Source: Ciona intestinalis (Eukaryota; Chordata; Ascidiacea; Phlebobranchia; Cionidae). Taken from it: a DNA stretch of 64,000 nucleotides. The notes under the pieces were generated by a model. That model searched no databases. It saw only the letters and a list, made by a program, of their open reading frames with translations, and was not told the origin of the DNA. Shown in pieces: positions 13,063 through 24,491 of this stretch; the first letter of the stretch is position 1; every line of letters starts with the position of its first letter. Location of the stretch: NCBI RefSeq assembly GCF_000224145.3, contig NC_020168.2, positions 2,491,171-2,555,170 of the forward strand, in the 5' to 3' direction. The position numbers were made by a program, and so were the translations under genes.

Positions 13063-13899
13063 GTTTCCATGTTGCAAGTTTGGGCCGAGTATTTGTCGGC
13101 AGTTGGACTTCTCGATGTTTCCATAACTCTTGAGTCTGGGTGAGATGGACTGCGCCACTACGACATCTAAAACACGTCAACCTTTTACAAAGTACGTATA
13201 TATATGAACTCTGTTCTTTTATAGAAGAAAATTTGTTTACAACTTATTTCTCGTATAAAGCAAAAAGGTGGTTTACCTAAGTAAAATTGCTTTGTAGTTG
13301 TTTATACATTGCTTTTACCGTCGGCTCTGCATTTTATTCTTCTAAGTTAGAAGATGTCTATGACGTTAATCGTCTCCATGTTTTTTGTTTCTCCATCTTT
13401 TCCGCTTGGTTCCCGCTTTTTATTATTTAGTGGTGTTTTGCTTTTCCATGTTTTAATGTTATTCGTTCATATCCAATAAAGTTTGATATGTTCAGAAGTA
13501 TCTGTGGGGAAAATGAGCATAATCAGACCCTTTAAAGTTTATATTTATTAAGTTAACGTAGCACACCCAGTCAATTGTTTAGTTTTGCAGGTAAGCATAT
13601 TACCGGTAAGAAGTGGGACAAAACGGAGAATATTGAAACTTGATTTTTAAAGCGTACGACATTATTTCTTGTTTTTAATGTGTACTTATAAATAAAAAAG
13701 CATGTATATATTATCATTCGTTCCTTCATACATTAAATTAACTTAAAATGTATTTAAAGTGTCTCATTTTACCCCACTGGTTTGCAAATACCTCCAGGTG
13801 TGTTTTAAAACATTTTATTAAAGATTGTTAATTCATAGTATCTCCCAAAAGTCGTCAATACGTAATATACATACATATATATATATATACTTTTATAAT
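13063..13899. other. Intergenic, with a degraded repeat related to MITE family 2
   Basis: Nothing coding is seen. From about 13600 to 13830 the sequence has AAGAAGTGGGACAAAAC, then GTCTCATTTTACCCCACTGG and TTTGCAAATACCTCC. These resemble pieces at 18430-18640 and 25960-26210 and look like worn copies of a second MITE type. A (TA)n microsatellite sits near 13875-13890. Confidence 0.45.
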
Positions 13900-16190
13900 A
13901 AATTTTAAACCGGTTTAGTATAGGCCCATATGGGTAAAGTGTATAAGTTAGAATATTTTTTGTCACAAGTTTACTTCGGACAGACTGGTGTTAATGGTTT
14001 TTTAAATGCCAAATTTGAAACATTTTTTTATAATATTTTTAAACAGGTAATACAGACATCATTTATTAGATATTACAAAAATAATGGTTAGAAACTACAT
14101 ACGGAAAACCACCAAAGGATCTTGGTCTGAAGATTCAATGAGAAATGCTTTGTTGGAAAGATACAGTAACAATACCAGCTTCAGGGAACTTGCTCAGAAA
14201 TACAATATCCCAACCTCTACATTAAGTAGACACGCCACCGGTGTGTTAAAAAAGGCCTCTGGCACTAAACAGATTGATCAGAAAGCAAAAATTTCTAAAA
14301 ATAATAAAAAGAATGAAAATAAGATGATGACCAAATATGATAAAAAGAACAAAAGTAAGAGGATGAAAAAAAATAAAGAAAAGATTGGAAATATGATGAT
14401 GGAAAAATCTGATAAAAAGGAAGTTTCGTCTGATAAATTGGCATTAGAGAGAAGTGGATCGCAATTGGCTGACACAGACATTGGACAAGTTGTATTTGAA
14501 AATGTCAACATGCAAAACATTGACTGGCATGACTGGATTAGACTTGTGGATTGGATTTCTATCAAGACGTTTGGACGTTCTTACATTGCACAGGCTGCAA
14601 TTACTGGAAATTCTGAGGTCAGTTAAATTAAAGTTCTTTTCTTAGTAAACAATTACTATGATTCAGTAAAAAAAACTATGTAGACGTTTGATTTGTTTAA
14701 TAAACCAGGTGCCGTTTATAAAATGAATGCAGGGCAAAGTTTAGCTGAAATATTCGAAACTCTTCGTATATTAAAGAATTCAGAGAGTACACTCCAATAG
14801 TTTAATACTTAAGAAAGTGTATTAATCCTTCACTACAGCTTAGTCTTCCTACAGTAAGCATTGAAAAATATGTGTGAATGAGGTTACATGCACAACAGAT
14901 AGACATTCTTTACTTGGGTAAATTAAAAAAAACATGGTCAGGTTGTTTTAGTAACAAACAGACACCCATTTCTCAAGCATTGGTGTTTCAAAATAGGAGG
15001 AAGAAGTGGACGTGATAAGCTTTGTATCATGCAGTGCAGCCACCTTTTACAATCAGGTACAAGTCTGTTATAATTAATAGATCACTTAATAGTTTATTTG
15101 CACGAAAGTTCAGGTGCTGGTATAAATCAGTTTATTCTTAGGTTTGTTTACTCTTTTTTACAGTTGCTGCATTTAAAAAATAATGTTACTGAATTTTGAA
15201 GGACAAATTAAAAATATATAAGCAATACCAAGGGTAGACAGATGTTTTAGAAGAAAACATGACGAAAAAAATTAACTTGGTGCTAAAATATTTTCAAAGA
15301 AAGACAGTTTAGTAATATATAGATAGATTTAGGAAATACATAATAATAACAATTTCCCGAAAAGAGTAATAACAATTTCCCGAAAAAGTTACAGATACTG
15401 CAGTACATTAGGCTTATAGATATTTTTGGTTTACTTGTCACTTATTTCCCTTACCTTTGGTATTTTTTTCTTTGTTGTCTTAATTAATTTAATCTATGTA
15501 TTAAAAGTAATAAAATTAATAAAAAATTATTTTATGTATAGGAGATAGAGGAAAAGGATTCTAGCACCAAAGAAGCTTGTACAGAAGAGGAAAAACCAAA
15601 TGAAACCAAGTTATTGACCACTGACCAACAGAACCAGGATACTGATCAACCCGAAATATCAAAATGAAACCTTGCTAAATAAGAAATGACACTGGCATGA
15701 GTACTTGCTACTTGATGTTTAAAAACAAAACGGAAAAATTGGATTAAGAAAAAGCGAAACCAACGATAAGCAACATAAATAAAGAGAATATTTATCCAGA
15801 CTCTATTAGTGATTGGTTTAGATGACTCCTTTAAAAACTTTTGACTATGTGGCGGTATTTGTTTTGATGATAATGTAAATTAGTTGTTTTTAATCGTCAG
15901 CCTGTAAATTTTTTGCGAGTCCGCCAAAACGTTGTACAGTTTGTTCAATAAATTGTTTTTTTTATCATTGTTTCAGCATTTACAGGCTTAATATTATACT
16001 GTTTCTTGTAGCATGGCACAGCAAGTAATGGAAAACTTTAAAATTGTAGAACTTCAATCAATTTTTTTTAACGGTTCATAAATAATACTGTCCTTTCTTT
16101 GTAAGTTTGAACTTAAAATATGGGTTTTGTTAAAATTCTAAGCATCTCCTTTAACATAATCAGTTCTGAGGTTCACAGTCTATATTAGGA
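13900..16190 (+). repeat. Tandem segmental duplication, copy 1
   Basis: Similarity to 18700-21360 extends well beyond the coding exon. It includes the acceptor and 5' leader (GTAATACAGACATCATTTAT at 14047 and 18814), intron landmarks such as TACAATCAGGTACAAGTCTG, and the segment behind the second exon (AAAAGCGAA through GATGAC). The edges are approximate. Copy 1 also has a private 22-bp tandem repeat near 15345-15386. Confidence 0.8.
14084..15667 (+). CDS. psq-type helix-turn-helix protein, copy 1
   Basis: Exons 14084-14617 and 15542-15667 predict 219 residues; if the intron is retained, translation stops at residue 180. Residues 1-62 (MVRNYIRKTTKGSWSEDSMR through HATGVLKKASGTK) form a pipsqueak/CENP-B-like HTH: NALLERYSNNTSFRELAQKY, then NIPTSTLSRHATG. 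This domain is typical of pogo/Tigger transposases and of host proteins derived from them. Residues 65-120 are very Lys/Asn/Met-rich. Residues 145-175 form a second conserved block with DWIRLVDWISIKTFGRSYI. The second exon is acidic and Gln/Thr-rich (EIEEKDSSTKE to DQPEISK). No DDE catalytic domain follows, so this is not a complete transposase. A conserved acceptor at 14046 (AAACAG before GTAATACAG) implies an upstream non-coding exon. The role is unknown; DNA binding is inferred from the HTH only. Confidence 0.75.
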
Positions 16191-16374
16191 AAAGAACCAC
16201 TAAATGAGGCAGAGTGGAATTAATTTGAAACTATGTGGCAGTTAGTATCATTAAAATTGTGCTACTTTTTATGCAAAAATGCTAAGTAAATGGTGGCAAG
16301 GGTTAAATATGTTGGTTGCGGATATTTTCTTAACTATAGGTCAAAGTTTGACAGTCAAACTTAAAAAGAGTTTC

Positions 16375-16750
16375 GTCCGGAGCCGTGGTTTAGGCGCCTG
16401 CATCAAAAACCCCGATTCGATCGACGCCGGTACTAACGCAGATTGGCGTATATGTCCTTGGGCAAGACACTTAACGGATTTGATGTCGACGTTGCTTCAA
16501 CCCAATCGTCAGTAGCCTATACTGAGTTATCCAAATTAAAAACCATATCAAAAAACAGTTGAAAAGTGTGGTAAACTGGTAACTTTTAAGTTGAAAAGTG
16601 TGGTAACTTGTAAGCACACGGGGATAACAAAACGGTGCAAAAATATGCATCTAAGTGCGATGCGGTGTCGCGACACCGGTCACACAAAGAACCCAAATGG
16701 GCTTTCTGGGTGTTGGGGTAATTGACAAGGACCTAACCCACAAAAAAAAA
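16375..16750 (+). mobile_element. tRNA-headed SINE, tail type A
   Basis: The head shows a box-A-like GCCGTGGTTTAGGCG and a box-B-like GATTCGATC. The body has CCTTGGGCAAGACACTTAA and TGAGTTATCCAAATTA. The 3' tail has GTAAGCACACGGGGATAA and GGGCTTTCTGGGTGTTGGGG and ends in an A-rich run. The tail is shared with 42158-42320. Confidence 0.8.
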
Positions 16751-17040
16751 CAAAATAAAACGAGTTTCCGTTAATGATTCTTCTTAAATATTGAATGGGT
16801 GAATGCACATGAGGGTGAATGGGTAAATACGTGGAAGGATGTATGCATGGATTGGTGAAAGTGAATTTTCTCTTGTTGTTCCCATATTTTGCCTTTGATT
16901 TCTGCACATGCCAATTCTGATTCTTAAAATCTGAAAACTATTATTCTGAGTATTAAATCATCGTTTCTGAGATTCTCGTCACGAGCTAGTTGCATTTGTT
17001 TATTCACTGCGGAACGCCACTTAAATCGTGGCTAACTTTA

Positions 17041-17388
17041 TATAGTAGAGTGGGGGAAGATGAGACAGTTAAACACATATTGCCCAATATTTCCAAATTC
17101 AAAATCCATAACGTTTTTTGGGTAACACCACGAATTGGTACTATCATTCCTTTATTAATTGACAACAATTCCAAAAATAGATATTAAAAACCACACAAGT
17201 AGTTATATAACAATTCGAACAACAGGTGTAATTTTACAAATTTGATAACACACATTGTAAGAGGGGGCAATAAGTTATTGTTAATTTAAATAATAAATTT
17301 ATTATAAGGAATACACGTAAATACCACGGAATAATACTGAACACTTAAAAAGCTCGTCTGGCAAAGTGTTCCATCTCCCCCTTCCTAT
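17041..17388 (+). mobile_element. MITE family 2, about 350 bp, with family-1-like ends
   Basis: It starts TATAGTAGAGTGGGGGAAGA and ends TGTTCCATCTCCCCC followed by CTATA. The ends resemble family 1 but the interior is different and longer. The subterminal TTAAACACATATTGCCCAAT is found in reverse at 18600-18630 and 26150-26180. Non-coding. Confidence 0.65.
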
Positions 17389-18699
17389 AGTAGGGGGAAG
17401 ACGGGACTAAGGTGGAAGACGTGCGTTCTATGCATCACCGGCAATATCTCCGTCTTGTCTACATTTATATATGAATTGGCATGCGTCCATTCAGCAATAC
17501 TAAGAAGACGAGTAATTCTCTGTTTTCTGGCTTTATGAACTCAGTTTTAAAGTTATGTTTACGTGTAAACTTGGGGTACTGAAACACATTATCAGACTTG
17601 ATATGAAAAAAAATATGCGATTAAAGTAGAGGAAAATACCCAGGAAAGAATATAATTGCGTTTAGCAGGCATGACATCATTTTTCTACAAAGTAGTTGTG
17701 TACCGTGTAACAATACACTGTTTTAATCATTTTTTGTTGAAAAGGTTCTTAACAATAGTCGCAAAACGCCCCAACAAACGTTTTTTTAATAATATTGCGC
17801 CAAATTTACAATATAGTATTCCTGCAACGAAATATACATTCATTTTTACATTCATATTTACTCGAAAATTATCTTCACCGTTTAATTTGCAGCGAAATAG
17901 TTTACGCGAAAAACTGTTACTTTTTGCGCCAAGGTCGTTCTTTGCTTGCGATCATCGGCAGAATAGGAACTGTTTCTAAACGATTTTTTTGTCTCTTGTA
18001 TCGCTAGCGATGGGGTAAGTGACGTCAGAATATCGCCAGACTCTCTCGAATCGCCAGCCATCGGCACTAGTGTGAACTCGCCTTAATGGATAGTTACAAA
18101 TGTGAAGAGGTACAATATATAAATAGCGGTTAACAAATGTGTTTATGGATAGCGATTCACAAATGTGATGCGGTACAACCACTACAATGGTGCTCTCTTG
18201 TGTTTCTAAAAAAAATTGTTGTGTTCTTTGGTGTTTCTATTGCCTCGGGTTGAAAGACGAAACGGGACGAAATGGGACGCGTAGCAAGAGGAGTTTGCTT
18301 AGATTAAATTTGGTTTTACGGGTCCGATTTGGCTAGACCAAGAATGTTCAAACGTTATATATTGAAAGCATAAAATGTTGTTTTGTTTTAAAATGTTAAT
18401 TTTATCTAATAAATTTAGTTAATATTAAAAACATTGTCAGGGTTTAAGTTTACCCGTTACCCCGAATGTTTGCAAAAAGCTAAAAAAACTCCTAACGTAT
18501 TATGTATGTTTAAAGTGTACTGATTTTAATTAAAAAGCTATAATAGTTTGATGGTACTAATTCACGGTATCAGCCAAAAGGGGAATATATATTTTGATTT
18601 TTAAATATTGGACTATATGTGTTTACCGTATAACGATAAAATATATATAAAGTTTATAATAATTTAAAAGGTTAGACGAATTAAAACAATAAAAATATA
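17389..18699. other. Intergenic between the duplicated copies
   Basis: There is no supported gene. An open frame at 17656-17979 is AT-rich and unlike any known family. Around 18430-18640 there are fragments of MITE family 2 (TATATTTTGATTTTTAAATA and related). The segment near 18010-18085 is GC-richer than its surroundings and may be the end of an unidentified element, but no matching second end was found. Confidence 0.4.
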
Positions 18700-21360
18700 C
18701 CGGCAAATATGGCCCATAGGCCCTGCATAACTGGAGTAGTTTTTATAGTATGGGCTTACTAATTTAATGTTTGGTTTTAAAGATCTGTTCGTAATTAGCA
18801 GTTTTGTACACAGGTAATACAGACATCATTTATTAGATATTGTAATAATGGTTAGAAACTACATTCGAAAAACCACTCGAGGATCTTGGTCTGAAGATTC
18901 CATGAGAAATGCTTTGTTGGAAAGATACTGTAGCAACACCAGTTTTAGGGAACTTGCTAAGAAATACAATGTTCCAAGTTCTACATTACGTAGACATGCT
19001 GCCGGTGTGTTAAAAAAGGCTTCTGGCACTAAACACCTTGGTCGTTCATCAACTTATAATGATAAGAATGAAGATATAATGATGATGGCAAAATATTATG
19101 AAAGGAATCAAAATGTGATGACAAAATATAATGAAAAGCATGAAAATGTCTTAATAAATAAATATGATGAAAAGGATCTTGTGTCTTATAATTCAACATT
19201 AGAAAGAACTGGATCTCAGTTGACCAACACAAATTTTGAAGAAATGGGATTTGAAAATGTCAACATGCAAAACATTAATTGGTATGACTGGATGAGACTG
19301 GTGAATTGGATCTCAATCAAGACATTCGGACGTTCTTACATTGAACAAGCTGCAATTACTGCAAATTCTGAGGTCAATTAACTTAAACAGGTTCTCAGTA
19401 AACGGTTACTATAATTTATTTAAAAAATATTGTAGACTCTTGAGTGTTTATTAAAAAAACTATTTCAAATTGCCATTAATTTATAACATGAGTAAGACAG
19501 GACTAAGTTAGTACCAGAAATTAGGAGAATAGCCTGGTAGAAAAAATTGACGATTCCTGTTACTTTAGCTGAAAGAGATGCAAACTGTAATTAAGTCAAG
19601 TATGTCGATGCTTTGAGAGAGTACATTCCCACAACACTTTAATACAAGGAAAATTGTAGCCTATTAATCCTGCAGTTAGTAAGCATTATACAATATGAGA
19701 GGGTTAGGTTACATGAGCGAATACTTATTCTTTACTTACCTGGTTAAATTTAATAAAAACATAGAAACGTTCTTTTAATAGTAGACAGACATCTGTTTCC
19801 CAAGAGTTACTTTTAAAATAAGCACATGAGAAAAAGGTAGAGATACAAATTTTACACATTAGTCAGTGCAGCCACCATTTACAATCAGGTACAAGTCTGT
19901 TATATTTAAATAAATATTAGATTACTAGTTTATTTTCGCAACATCTAGGTACTGATATAAACCATTTTATTCATTAACTTGTATTACACTTACTGCATTT
20001 TAAAATTGTCTTACAAACTTTGGAACAACCCATTAAATATATAAGCAATACCGAAAGTAGTGAATTTTTTTTGAAGAAATTGAGACCACCAAGAAGTGGT
20101 TAAAGAATTTGCAAGAGTATGCTCTTTAGTAGGAGATAAATTTAGTGAATATACGCTAATGTGATGAGTATTTGGTTACAGATACTGGAAGAGCAGTGCA
20201 TTAGAGTTATACTTTTGGTTTATTAAACACTATTCATAAACGGTTTTACCTACAGATGTTTTCGTGACTGTGGTTTTGTTGTTAATTCTTTTCTTTGTGT
20301 TTTTTAAATTATTAGATCTTCGTATTAAAAAAACAATTTGTTTTATTTTTAGGGGATACCGAAAGAGGATTCAAGCACCTAAAAAGCTTTTAAACAGAAG
20401 GAAAACCACATGGGAAGCAAGTTAATGACCACTGACCAGAAGAACCAGGTTACTGACCAACTTAAATATCAAAATGAACTATTTCTGAAACAGAAAAGGA
20501 ATAACAATAACATGTGTGCTTATGATGTTCAACAAAGAAAATTTGGGATTTGGGAAAAGCGAATCCAACAACAAGCAAAAAACAAATAGAGTATATTTTT
20601 CCAGACTGCAGTTATGATCGGTTCAGATGACCCCTCTAAAAACTGTTGGCTTTTTGTATCCCCGTGGTGGTAATTATTTTTCTCAGAGTGGTTTTAAATC
20701 ACCGTTTATTTTGCCAGTGTCACAGAAATCTGGTTCTGTTAAAAAACTGGTTCCCATCGGCTACTTATAACATATTTTATTAAAAAAAAACAACTCTGGT
20801 TTCGACTAAAAATAACAGTCGTTAGATACAACATATTTTGTGCATTTCTTTTTTTAAGATTTATCTTCTTAATAAAAATTGATACATACTGTATTTTAAC
20901 TTAAGGTATATGTTGTGGCTTATGACCAGTGACCACTACTGTTAAAACCTTATCAACAACAAAAAAAAGGCGACAATACCTACATTTTCACATTAAATAA
21001 AATCAACTATCTAAAAACATGAATAAATGTTTTTAGGTAATCTTTGTTCGGAACCAGATTTATAGATTTCTGATAAAATTGTTCCCTGTCTGCGCAGTAG
21101 CTGATGGGAACCAGATTTCTGCAACACGGTTACGCCGAAATGTTGTTTATGTTGCTTGATAAATTGACTTTTTTTATTATTCCTTTGAGATTTGCATATG
21201 TAGACTTTATATTGTGCCATTTCTTGTGTTGTCCTGTGAAGTTAAGTGTAGCAAAGTAAGTAAACAAAATCTATTTTTACGGTTGTACTGTCATAATTTA
21301 ACAGTTTGAAAATTGAAATAATACTGTTCTTTGTAGGTCTGTACACTTAAGCATAGTTAT
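18700..21360 (+). repeat. Tandem segmental duplication, copy 2
   Basis: The downstream partner of 13900-16190, in the same orientation. It is longer mainly because of roughly 400 bases inserted or diverged between about 20700 and 21100. That part holds partial inverted repeats around CAGAAATCTGGTT (20710) and AACCAGATTTCTG (21108). Confidence 0.75.
18848..20382 (+). CDS. psq-type helix-turn-helix protein, copy 2 (shorter tail)
   Basis: The first exon, 18848-19372, encodes 175 residues in line with copy 1. A second exon at 20353-20382 would add GIPKEDSST and stop, so the acidic tail of copy 1 is cut short here. An unspliced read stops at 19381. Over the first 63 residues the copies differ at 9 positions, mostly conservative, and the C-terminal block (FENVNMQNINWYDWMRLVNW then ISIKTFGRSYIEQAA) differs at about 7 of 43. 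The middle is far more divergent. It is built of loose repeats of about 11 residues with the pattern (A/T/N)KY(Y/N/D)E(R/K)(N/H/D) (KYYERNQNVM, KYNEKHENVL, KYDEKD). Conserved ends with a drifting linker suggest selection on both terminal modules. The function is unknown. Confidence 0.7.
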
Positions 21361-21968
21361 GTACCTCCTAAAATATCTGTGCCTTTGGTGTTTAGATTAC
21401 CAGTCCAAACTTTTTATTTTCTTTTTTATTTTCAGTCAGGGAAGTGTCAACAAGTTTAGAACTACATAACTGACAAAAAAGGCTATATTTAGTGAATTCA
21501 GTGGTGGTATAATGATACCTACGCCATTTTATTGATGACATTGTAAGAGGTGAAGTCAAATGTTCATTTAATTATCCTATAGCATCCGCGTTTATTTATG
21601 TCATTTGTTAATTATTTTATTATCGTCTTCACGTTCTGTTAGCCAGTTTCCAATCGACGCCGCAGGACGGAAATGTCCCACTATGTTTCCTAAACAAACA
21701 ACTTCCCACACGATGGTAATCTACCGTGTCTCCTATTTGTCGCCATTGTAACGTTTCCTTTCAGATTATTTAAAATTTTCGATGAGATACGGGCGAAAGC
21801 ACTCTTTGGTTTGCTTTCCAAAATAGCCGTAATTCGACCTTCACGAGTTTTATTCAAAAAGCTCGTGCTTCGCAACCAGTGTTAAAGTGATGCTGGGTTT
21901 CGCACGGACCAAAACCTGCGTGTTGATTATGACGTCATAAAAGTCATCGGATAAATGTACCTGCCCGC
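21361..21968. other. Intergenic
   Basis: No gene is recognised. A 61-codon minus-strand frame at 21690-21875 is not similar to anything known. A TGACGTCA palindrome lies near 21929. Confidence 0.4.
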
Positions 21969-21972
21969 TTAA

Positions 21973-22518
21973 AGGGCCTAAACACACCCCACGTCACTTT
22001 TATTTTGTATGGTAAATTCATAAAGCGACTGTTTTATTGATTCCAAAAATACTTTGCTTATTAAAATTGGTCCAGTATAGGCGTAGATATTCGTCCTCAA
22101 ACAGTGATCTCTAGCGCTACCCTTTTTTTACTACGAGCTTCGTGATTGTGACGTAGGAACGTACTAGTCACGTGACTGATTCATTCGTTAAAGCGAAACC
22201 TGCGTTTTTTTTGTGCTTTTTTGCGTTTTTTTTTGTTCTCTCGTTTTTCGCTAAAAACACTGCCTCTCGCCTTTCTCAGTGTTTCTGAATGAGAGCGGCC
22301 ACGCTTCAACAATTTTGTGACGTGATTTGTCACGTGGGTAGTACACTTCTCAATTTTTTCGCCACGCAACTTTCAAATCAGTTTTATGAATTTCACGGTG
22401 TTTCAGCTGGAATATCTTTGGTTATACAGAACCGATTAAAATAAGTTAGGTGTCGTTGGAATTAGAAAAACACACTCTATCTATTAAAGCAATGTACATT
22501 TGAGTGCGTTTAGGCCCT
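21973..22518. mobile_element. Non-autonomous DNA transposon with TTAA target duplication
   Basis: TTAA at 21969-21972 and at 22519-22522 flank inverted ends: AGGGCCTAAACACAC on the left, and GTGCGTTTAGGCCCT on the right. The terminal repeat is about 15 bp with one mismatch. The 546-bp interior has no meaningful frame. TTAA duplication is the hallmark of piggyBac-type insertion, although the terminal bases are not the classical CCC, so the superfamily is tentative. Confidence 0.7.
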
Positions 22519-22617
22519 TTAATGAGTTACATCGAATCTTTGTACGATGCTCGGATGTATAACTTTATGGGTGATTGTTTTATTTTGGTAATGTATACGG
22601 TTGAGAACTAGACAACG

Positions 22618-22700
22618 CGTATAAGGGACCACCGGGTTAGAGCAACTGTTCATGACATCAGCACTTTAAGTGTCTGCCGCAAAGACAAATTCACACAAAC
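22618..22700 (-). mobile_element. SINE body fragment
   Basis: AGGGACCACCGGGTTAGAGC and TTTAAGTGTCT match the reverse-oriented body of the SINE seen complete at 57905-58190. Head and tail are missing. Confidence 0.5.
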
Positions 22701-22726
22701 AACCATATAGCAGCGATGAGCCAGTT

Positions 22727-22892
22727 TTAGCGCATAATATTCAAATATCTTAACCGCGTTTTAAACAATTACCAACTGTCTATAAAAGTTGTGAGAATAT
22801 GGTTTTAATTGTTTAAATATCTTTGTTTACTACCAAATGAGACGATAAAATATATTGAAAAAATGTTCCACTCCCATCTCCCCCACCCTACG
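22727..22892 (-). mobile_element. Family-1 MITE, reverse orientation
   Basis: Carries GCGCATAATATTCAAATATC, TTTGTTTACTACCAAATGAG and the right end TCTCCCCCACCCTAC. The opposite terminal repeat is eroded. Confidence 0.75.
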
Positions 22893-23027
22893 TAGGCCTA
22901 TATGACAGTATACTAATTCGTGGTAACAATGCAAAATATATTATTTTTTTTAAACACGGATAATTTGTACCTCAGTGTCCCATTTTTTCTCATTCTTTTC
23001 CATATATAAATAACGTCCAAATAAAAG

Positions 23028-23225
23028 TATAGTAAGGTGGGGGAAGATGGGACACCTTTTAACTGTATTTTCTCGTCTCATTAGGTAGTAAACAAAGAAA
23101 ATTCAAATAATTATAAAAACCGTATCTTCACGAATTCCATAGATCATTGTTAATTGTTTAAAACACGATCAGGATATTTGGATATTTTGTGCTAAAGGTG
23201 TCCCATCTTACCCCACCCTACTATA
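23028..23225 (+). mobile_element. Family-1 MITE, complete
   Basis: Both terminal repeats are intact (AAGGTGGGGGAAGATGGGAC and GTCCCATCTTACCCCACCCT) with TATA flanks. It lies downstream of the Ly6-like gene. Confidence 0.85.
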
Positions 23226-23535
23226 TTTAAAATTTCGTTTTGTTACACGTAGGCCATATATGCACAGAACAAGTTGTAAGAATGTAACCGCAAAACCAGA
23301 ATTTATAGATAATGTTATACACGGTTAAATACAGACACAATTGTCATAAATAAGCTTCGTATCATTTTAATGGTGCTATATTATTCCAAAAAGAGCCACA
23401 TAAATGTACAACGCATCAAATTATATAATTTAATAACCGCATATATTACAATTATTGAATTGGTTAGATTAAAAACGATAGGTTAAATTTTTACATAGGT
23501 TATATTTATTCAGAAAATGATTGCAAAATTCCTAT

Positions 23536-24491
23536 TTAATTAAGAGAGCAAACAACGAAACTTAGAATCGAAGACAAAACAACAGCGAGAATTGTTGCCT
23601 CTTTCTTGCCAGCACCACCACCCGTAGGAGTTACAAATTGAACAGTTCCGCTGTTGCAACCGTCTGTCAAGAAAAAAAATCATTTTTTAGGAAAAACTAA
23701 AGTATAGTAGGGTGGAGAAGATGGGATACTCATTTTATTTTGGGTAATATGTGCTAAGTCCCATCTTGAGATGGGACACCCATCCTATTTTGGATCCTAT
23801 ATGTGCTAAAGGTGTCACCATCTTGCCCCACCCTACTATATCAACAAGGTTAAACGTCAATTGAAGAATGATTTATTGTATGAGCAACCGTTAACGCCCT
23901 GGCCTAGATTTCCGAATACCCATACAACGGCGTGTCAGTTCTAGTATGTAATCGATCCATTCATTCCTTAATTTCTTTTAGCGAAACTCGTTTCTATTTC
24001 AGCCATGTGTTTTGTTTATCAGTATACTCTAAACTCACATACTTACCAGTTGCGCAAGTTGCTCCAGTACATGAGTAAAATCCGAAGGCTCCGATGCAAG
24101 AGTGAGCTTGAGGAGTGGCACTGCATCCCCTGGTTGTTGTACTGCTTCCACCTGGAATGATTATGCGTGGTTGAAAGTAAAACTTTTGTTCGTGTTCGAA
24201 CTATACAGAACGTATATATATTCAACTTACCACCGTTCTGGTTGATCAAAGATAGCGTGGTGCAGTAGTTAAAACCAGCAGGGCACGCCTGTAAGTTAGC
24301 TGCGGAAATTGAACCAGTACTGCATGAACCGGTTTCGGTGGTTAAACCGCATTGGTAGCAGTTTAACGCAAAACCTAATAAACAGAAAACAATGAACAAA
24401 GCAATTAAATGATATATATCATTATAAAAATAGTTTTGCAAACTTCACCTTGGTTTGCGAGAAGTAGAACTGCAATCACGATACGATACAT
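23536..24491 (-). CDS. Ly6/uPAR-like three-finger protein, probably GPI-anchored
   Basis: Four exons on the minus strand: 24491-24449, 24374-24231, 24151-24047 and 23663-23536, for 139 residues. The first encodes a signal peptide (MYRIVIAVLLLANQG). The mature part has ten cysteines, beginning LNCYQCGL and ending DGCNSG, the usual Ly6 pattern with the terminal Cys-Asn. It is followed by a small-residue stretch (TPTGGGAGKK) and a hydrophobic end (ILAVVLSSILSFVVCSLN) that fits a GPI-attachment signal. It is expected at the cell surface. The ligand is unknown, because members of this family range from receptors to toxin-like modulators. AATAAA follows on the minus strand near 23505. Introns are short; intron 3 holds a short MITE. 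The fold assignment is solid and orthology is not attempted. Confidence 0.88.
23703..23840 (+). mobile_element. Short family-1 MITE derivative
   Basis: Both ends are present (TAGTAGGGTGGAGAAGATGG; CACCATCTTGCCCCACCCTA) but the centre is deleted. The end motif appears again inside (GTCCCATCTTGAGATGGGAC), so it looks like an internally deleted or back-to-back derivative. It sits in intron 3 of the Ly6-like gene. Confidence 0.75.

Noticed and set aside
15344-15386. Short tandem repeat as a CRISPR-like array
   Set aside because: Only two units without spacers, in a eukaryotic intron.
17656-17979. 107-codon open frame as a gene
   Set aside because: AT-driven composition, overlapping frames on the same stretch, no family resemblance and no splice or poly(A) context.
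18010-18085. End of a further TIR element
   Set aside because: The GC-rich stretch ending GAACTCGCCTTAA looks like a transposon end, but no inverted partner could be found.
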